Shown here: positions 4,228 to 7,041 of the stretch, piece after piece
How positions within the stretch are numbered: the first letter of the stretch is position 1
Layout: each line of letters opens with the position of its first letter
NCBI GenBank assembly: GCA_910579955.1
Contig: CAJTWE010000046.1
Coordinates: 1-7,041, forward strand
Length of the DNA: 7,041 nt
DNA from: an uncultured Ruminococcus sp.
GTDB lineage: Bacteria; Bacillota; Clostridia; Oscillospirales; Ruminococcaceae
Direction: 5' to 3'
Translations under genes and position numbers: made by a program
Notes under the pieces: model-generated
Database searches by the model: none
What the model was told of the DNA's origin: nothing
What the model saw: only the letters and a program-made list of their open reading frames with translations

Positions 4228-4881
4228 ATGGCAAAGGCTATAGTATTTGATATGGATGGCGTATTATTTGATACAGAGATGATATGCGGCAAAGTATGGC
4301 GTGTTATCTTTGAGGATATGAAGCTTGAAAACACCGAAAATGCGTTGAAAGATTGTACCGGACTTAATAGAAAAAGTGAAGAGGAATATTTTAAAATGCA
4401 TTATCCGCAGGTGGATTTTGAGTGCTTTATAAACAGATTATCCAAAGGATTTAATCAGTGGGTAGAGGAAAACGGCATGCCTATCAAGACCGGTACAAGG
4501 GAACTTTTAACATGGCTCAGGGGAAATATGTGGAAAACTGCTCTGGCAACATCAACAAGACGTGAGTCGGCTTTGCATCATTTGAAGATGACCGGACTTA
4601 TAGATATGTTTGATGCAATAGTAACAGGTGATGTTGTGGAAAAGGGAAAACCCGATCCGGAGATATATCTTACAGCGTGTGAAAAGCTCGGTGTTAAACC
4701 AGAAGATACATATGCCGTAGAGGATTCACGAAATGGCCTGTACAGCGCTTATAATGCCGGAATGAAGGCTATTCTTGTTCCAGATACTATTGAGCCTACA
4801 GAAGACATGCTGGAAATCGCATACAGAAAAGAAGATACTCTTCTTGATGTTATGGAGTTTTTGAGCGCCAAAGAAAAATAA
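4228..4881 (+). CDS. HAD-superfamily hydrolase, beta-phosphoglucomutase-like
   Basis: This 217-residue protein carries all four HAD motifs. Motif I is DMDGVLFDTE, with nucleophile Asp8 and general acid/base Asp10. Motif II is ALATSTRR (hydroxyl residues 108-110), motif III is Lys141 in EKGKPDPE, and motif IV is Glu165-Asp166 in AVEDSRNG. The helical cap between about residues 15 and 80 is typical of subfamily I enzymes such as beta-phosphoglucomutase and small sugar-phosphate or phosphoglycolate phosphatases. All catalytic residues are present, so it should be active on a small phosphorylated metabolite in the cytoplasm. The substrate cannot be read from the sequence. GGGAGGA (4214-4220), 7 bases before the ATG, supports the start. 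It is a single-gene unit with its own promoter and terminator. Confidence 0.95.
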   Translation: MAKAIVFDMDGVLFDTEMICGKVWRVIFEDMKLENTENALKDCTGLNRKSEEEYFKMHYPQVDFECFINRLSKGFNQWVEENGMPIKTGTRELLTWLRGNMWKTALATSTRRESALHHLKMTGLIDMFDAIVTGDVVEKGKPDPEIYLTACEKLGVKPEDTYAVEDSRNGLYSAYNAGMKAILVPDTIEPTEDMLEIAYRKEDTLLDVMEFLSAKEK

Positions 4882-4889
4882 AAGAAAAC

Positions 4890-4929
4890 AAGCCCAAATC
4901 AGAAAAATTTATTGATTTGGGCTTTCTTT
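4890..4929 (+). terminator. Intrinsic terminator after the HAD gene
   Basis: A perfect 12-bp stem, AAGCCCAAATCA (4890-4901) with TGATTTGGGCTT (4913-4924), closes an 11-base loop and is followed by TCTTTG. The stem's A-rich 5' flank and T-rich 3' flank suggest it could also work weakly on the other strand. Confidence 0.88.
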
Positions 4930-4970
4930 GTATTTATTATTTCTAAAATGTAAAAAAATCTCTGTTTCAC

Positions 4971-4998
4971 TTGACGAATTTAGCAGACGTGCTATAAT
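4971..4998 (+). promoter_or_regulatory. htpG promoter
   Basis: TTGACG (4971-4976) and TATAAT (4993-4998) are 16 bases apart, with an extended TGC immediately before the -10. It is a near-consensus vegetative sigma-A promoter. This fits heat-shock control by repression rather than by an alternative sigma factor. Confidence 0.9.
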
Positions 4999-5002
4999 AG
5001 TA

Positions 5003-5029
5003 TTAGCACTCAAAGATAGAGAGTGCTAA
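5003..5029 (+). promoter_or_regulatory. CIRCE operator (HrcA binding site) of htpG
   Basis: TTAGCACTC (5003-5011), a 9-base spacer and GAGTGCTAA (5021-5029) form the perfect consensus CIRCE inverted repeat. It begins 4 bases after the -10, so bound HrcA would cover the transcription start. HrcA repression is relieved when the GroE chaperonin is titrated by unfolded proteins. This puts htpG in the HrcA heat-shock regulon here. Confidence 0.97.
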
Positions 5030-5072
5030 TTGATAATAATTAGTAAAGAAAAAGAGAAAAGAGGAGCTTCAT

Positions 5073-6989
5073 ATGGAACAGAAACAATTCAAAGCAGAGT
5101 CTAAGCGACTTCTGGATATGATGATTCATTCAATTTATACTCACAAGGAGATTTTCCTCCGTGAGCTTATTTCTAATGCAAGCGATGCTATTGATAAGCT
5201 GTATTTTAAGTCACTGACAGACGATAGCGTTGGTATGTCTAAATCTGATTTTAAAATTCGTATTGCAATTGATGAAGAGGCAAGAACTCTTACTATTATT
5301 GATAATGGTATTGGTATGACCAAGGAAGAGCTTGAAAATAATCTGGGTATTATTGCAAACAGCGGTTCTCTTAAATTTAAGAGTGAAAACCAGCTCTCCG
5401 AGGACAGCCAGATAATCGGTCAATTTGGTGTAGGCTTCTATTCTGCATTTATGGTAGCTGGAAAGGTTACAGTAAAGTCTCGTGCTTTTGGAGCTGATAC
5501 AGCTTATGTATGGGAGTCTGAGGGTACTGACGGATATACTATTGATACTTGTGATAAGGAAACTGTAGGTACTGAAATAACTCTGGAAATTCTTCCTGAT
5601 GAAAAGGATGAAAACGGCAATGAAGAGTCATATGCGGATTATTTGAACCAGTATCGCATTCAGTCACTGGTTAAGCGTTACAGCGATTATATCAGATTCC
5701 CTATTGTAATGGATATGAAGAAGAGCCGCAGAAAGGCTGACGCTAAGGAAGATGACCATAGTGCAGAGGCTTATGAAGATTATCTTGAGGAAACAACACT
5801 TAACAGTATGATTCCGATTTGGCGTAAGAATAAGAGCGAGCTTACAGACGAGGATTACGGTAACTTCTATAAGGATAAGTTTGGTGATTATTCCGAGCCT
5901 TTGGCACATTCTCACGTTCACAATGAGGGTATGCCGATGTATGATGCGCTGTTGTACATTCCAGCTCGTGCACCTTTTGACTTCTATTCAAAGGAATATA
6001 AAAAGGGCTTGCAGCTTTATGCAAATGGCGTTCTTATCATGGACTGCTGTGAGGACCTGTTGCCTGACTATTTCAGCTTTGTAAAGGGTCTTGTAGATTC
6101 TGAGGATGTTTCCCTTAACATTTCAAGAGAAATGCTTCAGCATGATGCACAGCTTAGAATCATTGCAAAGAGCGTTGAGCGTACAGTTAAGAATGAACTT
6201 ACAAGAATGATGAAGAATGATCGTACTAAGTATGAGGAATTTTTCAAGGCATTTGGACTTCAGCTGAAATACGGTGTATATTCTGATTATGGAATGCATA
6301 AGGATGTATTGCAGGATCTGTTGTTATTTACATCATCTAATGAGGGACATCCGCTGACATCTCTTGCAGAATATATTGATAGAATGCCTGAGGGACAGGA
6401 ATATATTTACTATGCAGCAGGTGAAAGTCTTGCAAGAGCAGAAGCACTTCCTCAGACAGAAGCAGTAAAGGCAAAGGGATATGAGCTTTTATATTTCACT
6501 GATAATGTAGATGAATTTGCTATAAGAATGATGATGGAATATAAGGGTAAGAAGTTCAAGTCTGTAGCAGACAGTGATTTAAACCTTGAGAGTGAAGAGG
6601 AAAAGAAAGCACTTGAGGAAAAGGCAGCGAGCAGTAAGGATATGCTGGAAAGTGTAAAGAAAGCACTTGAGGGCAAGGTAAGTAATGTAAAGCTTTCGAG
6701 TAGATTAAAAACTCATGCAGTATGTCTTTCCAGCGAGGGTGAGATCACAATGGAAATGGCAAAGACACTTAATTCTATGCCGGGTGCCGATCAGAAGGTA
6801 GAGGCACAGATCGTGCTTGAAATAAACCCTGAGCATCCTGTATATGAAAAGCTTATGGCGCTTACAGGAACTGATGAGGATAAGCTTAAGAAGTATAGTG
6901 AGCTGCTTCATTATCAGGCACAGCTTATAGAGGGCATGCCGATTGATGAGCCATCAAAGTTTGCCGAACTTATCTGTGAACTTATGTAA
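5073..6989 (+). CDS. htpG: Chaperone protein HtpG (bacterial Hsp90)
   Basis: This 638-residue protein is full length for the family (about 620-640). It is an ATP-driven homodimeric cytosolic chaperone that remodels client proteins with the DnaK system. The N-terminal GHKL ATPase domain has Glu31 and Asn35 in FLRELISNASDAIDKL (catalytic Glu and Mg-binding Asn), Asp77 and Gly81 in IDNGIGM, SGSLKF at 97-102 in the lid, and GQFGVGFYSAFMV at 115-127. The middle domain contains LYIPARAPFDFY and SLNISREMLQ with Arg352, matching the family's ATP gamma-phosphate-contacting arginine. A C-terminal dimerisation domain follows. GAGGAG (5061-5066), 6 bases before the ATG, supports the start. It is transcribed alone from a CIRCE-controlled promoter. 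No frameshift or missing key residue is seen. Confidence 0.98.
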   Translation: MEQKQFKAESKRLLDMMIHSIYTHKEIFLRELISNASDAIDKLYFKSLTDDSVGMSKSDFKIRIAIDEEARTLTIIDNGIGMTKEELENNLGIIANSGSLKFKSENQLSEDSQIIGQFGVGFYSAFMVAGKVTVKSRAFGADTAYVWESEGTDGYTIDTCDKETVGTEITLEILPDEKDENGNEESYADYLNQYRIQSLVKRYSDYIRFPIVMDMKKSRRKADAKEDDHSAEAYEDYLEETTLNSMIPIWRKNKSELTDEDYGNFYKDKFGDYSEPLAHSHVHNEGMPMYDALLYIPARAPFDFYSKEYKKGLQLYANGVLIMDCCEDLLPDYFSFVKGLVDSEDVSLNISREMLQHDAQLRIIAKSVERTVKNELTRMMKNDRTKYEEFFKAFGLQLKYGVYSDYGMHKDVLQDLLLFTSSNEGHPLTSLAEYIDRMPEGQEYIYYAAGESLARAEALPQTEAVKAKGYELLYFTDNVDEFAIRMMMEYKGKKFKSVADSDLNLESEEEKKALEEKAASSKDMLESVKKALEGKVSNVKLSSRLKTHAVCLSSEGEITMEMAKTLNSMPGADQKVEAQIVLEINPEHPVYEKLMALTGTDEDKLKKYSELLHYQAQLIEGMPIDEPSKFAELICELM

Positions 6990-7006
6990 ATAAAAGTTTT
7001 TTTGAG

Positions 7007-7032
7007 CCGGCAATTTTTTCAAAAAATGCCGG
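7007..7032 (+). repeat. Hairpin after htpG, lacking a U-tract
   Basis: CCGGCA (7007-7012) pairs with TGCCGG (7027-7032). Inside, TTTTTT (7014-7019) can pair with AAAAAA (7021-7026), with one bulged A and a tiny loop. A run of seven T lies upstream (6997-7003) rather than downstream, so it is not a standard intrinsic terminator on this strand. It may still end or stabilise the htpG mRNA. Confidence 0.55.
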
Positions 7033-7041
7033 TCGCCGTCC

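Noticed and set aside
5664..5921. Minus-strand open frame of 85 codons inside htpG
   Set aside because: It is antisense to a highly conserved coding region and has no ribosome binding site or recognisable protein pattern.

Overview
The window looks like chromosomal DNA from a low-GC Gram-positive anaerobe, probably a Clostridia member of the Ruminococcus / Oscillospirales type. This is inferred from AT-rich genes with strong GGAGG-type ribosome binding sites, sigma-A promoters with extended -10 elements, a perfect CIRCE operator, zinc-ribbon membrane proteins and a cell-wall-type lipoprotein. I cannot assign a species.

Layout. (1) Positions 1-222 hold the 3' end of a 5S rRNA, a perfect hairpin, a tRNA with CAU anticodon and an intrinsic terminator, i.e. 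the tail of an rRNA operon. (2) Positions 225-1013 hold two small paralogous ribbon-helix-helix (RHH) DNA-binding protein genes. The first is at 358-540. The second, at 672-836, encodes only 54 residues. Each has its own promoter, and the second unit ends at an intrinsic terminator. (3) Positions 1048-4049 hold a promoter and five co-directional genes separated by 30-42 bases or overlapping by 4. They encode a lipoprotein, a single-pass membrane protein, a zinc-ribbon two-helix membrane protein, a soluble protein of unknown function, and a two-helix membrane protein with a C-terminal zinc ribbon. None has a function I recognise. (4) Positions 4105-4929 hold a HAD-family phosphatase/phosphomutase gene with its own strong promoter, a repeat-rich leader and a terminator. 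(5) Positions 4971-6989 hold htpG (bacterial Hsp90) behind a perfect CIRCE operator. A hairpin closes the window.

The most interesting signal lies in regions 2 and 3. An identical 18-base box lies upstream of both the second RHH gene and the five-gene envelope operon. It is followed in each case by a second conserved box (15 of 18 bases identical) ahead of a TATAAT. The distance from that second box to the -10 differs by exactly 10 bases. My working hypothesis is that one or both RHH proteins (or another shared regulator) control both the RHH gene and the envelope operon, making 225-4049 one regulated module beside a tRNA gene. The boxes and the RHH homology are visible in the sequence; the regulatory link and any system-level function are inference.
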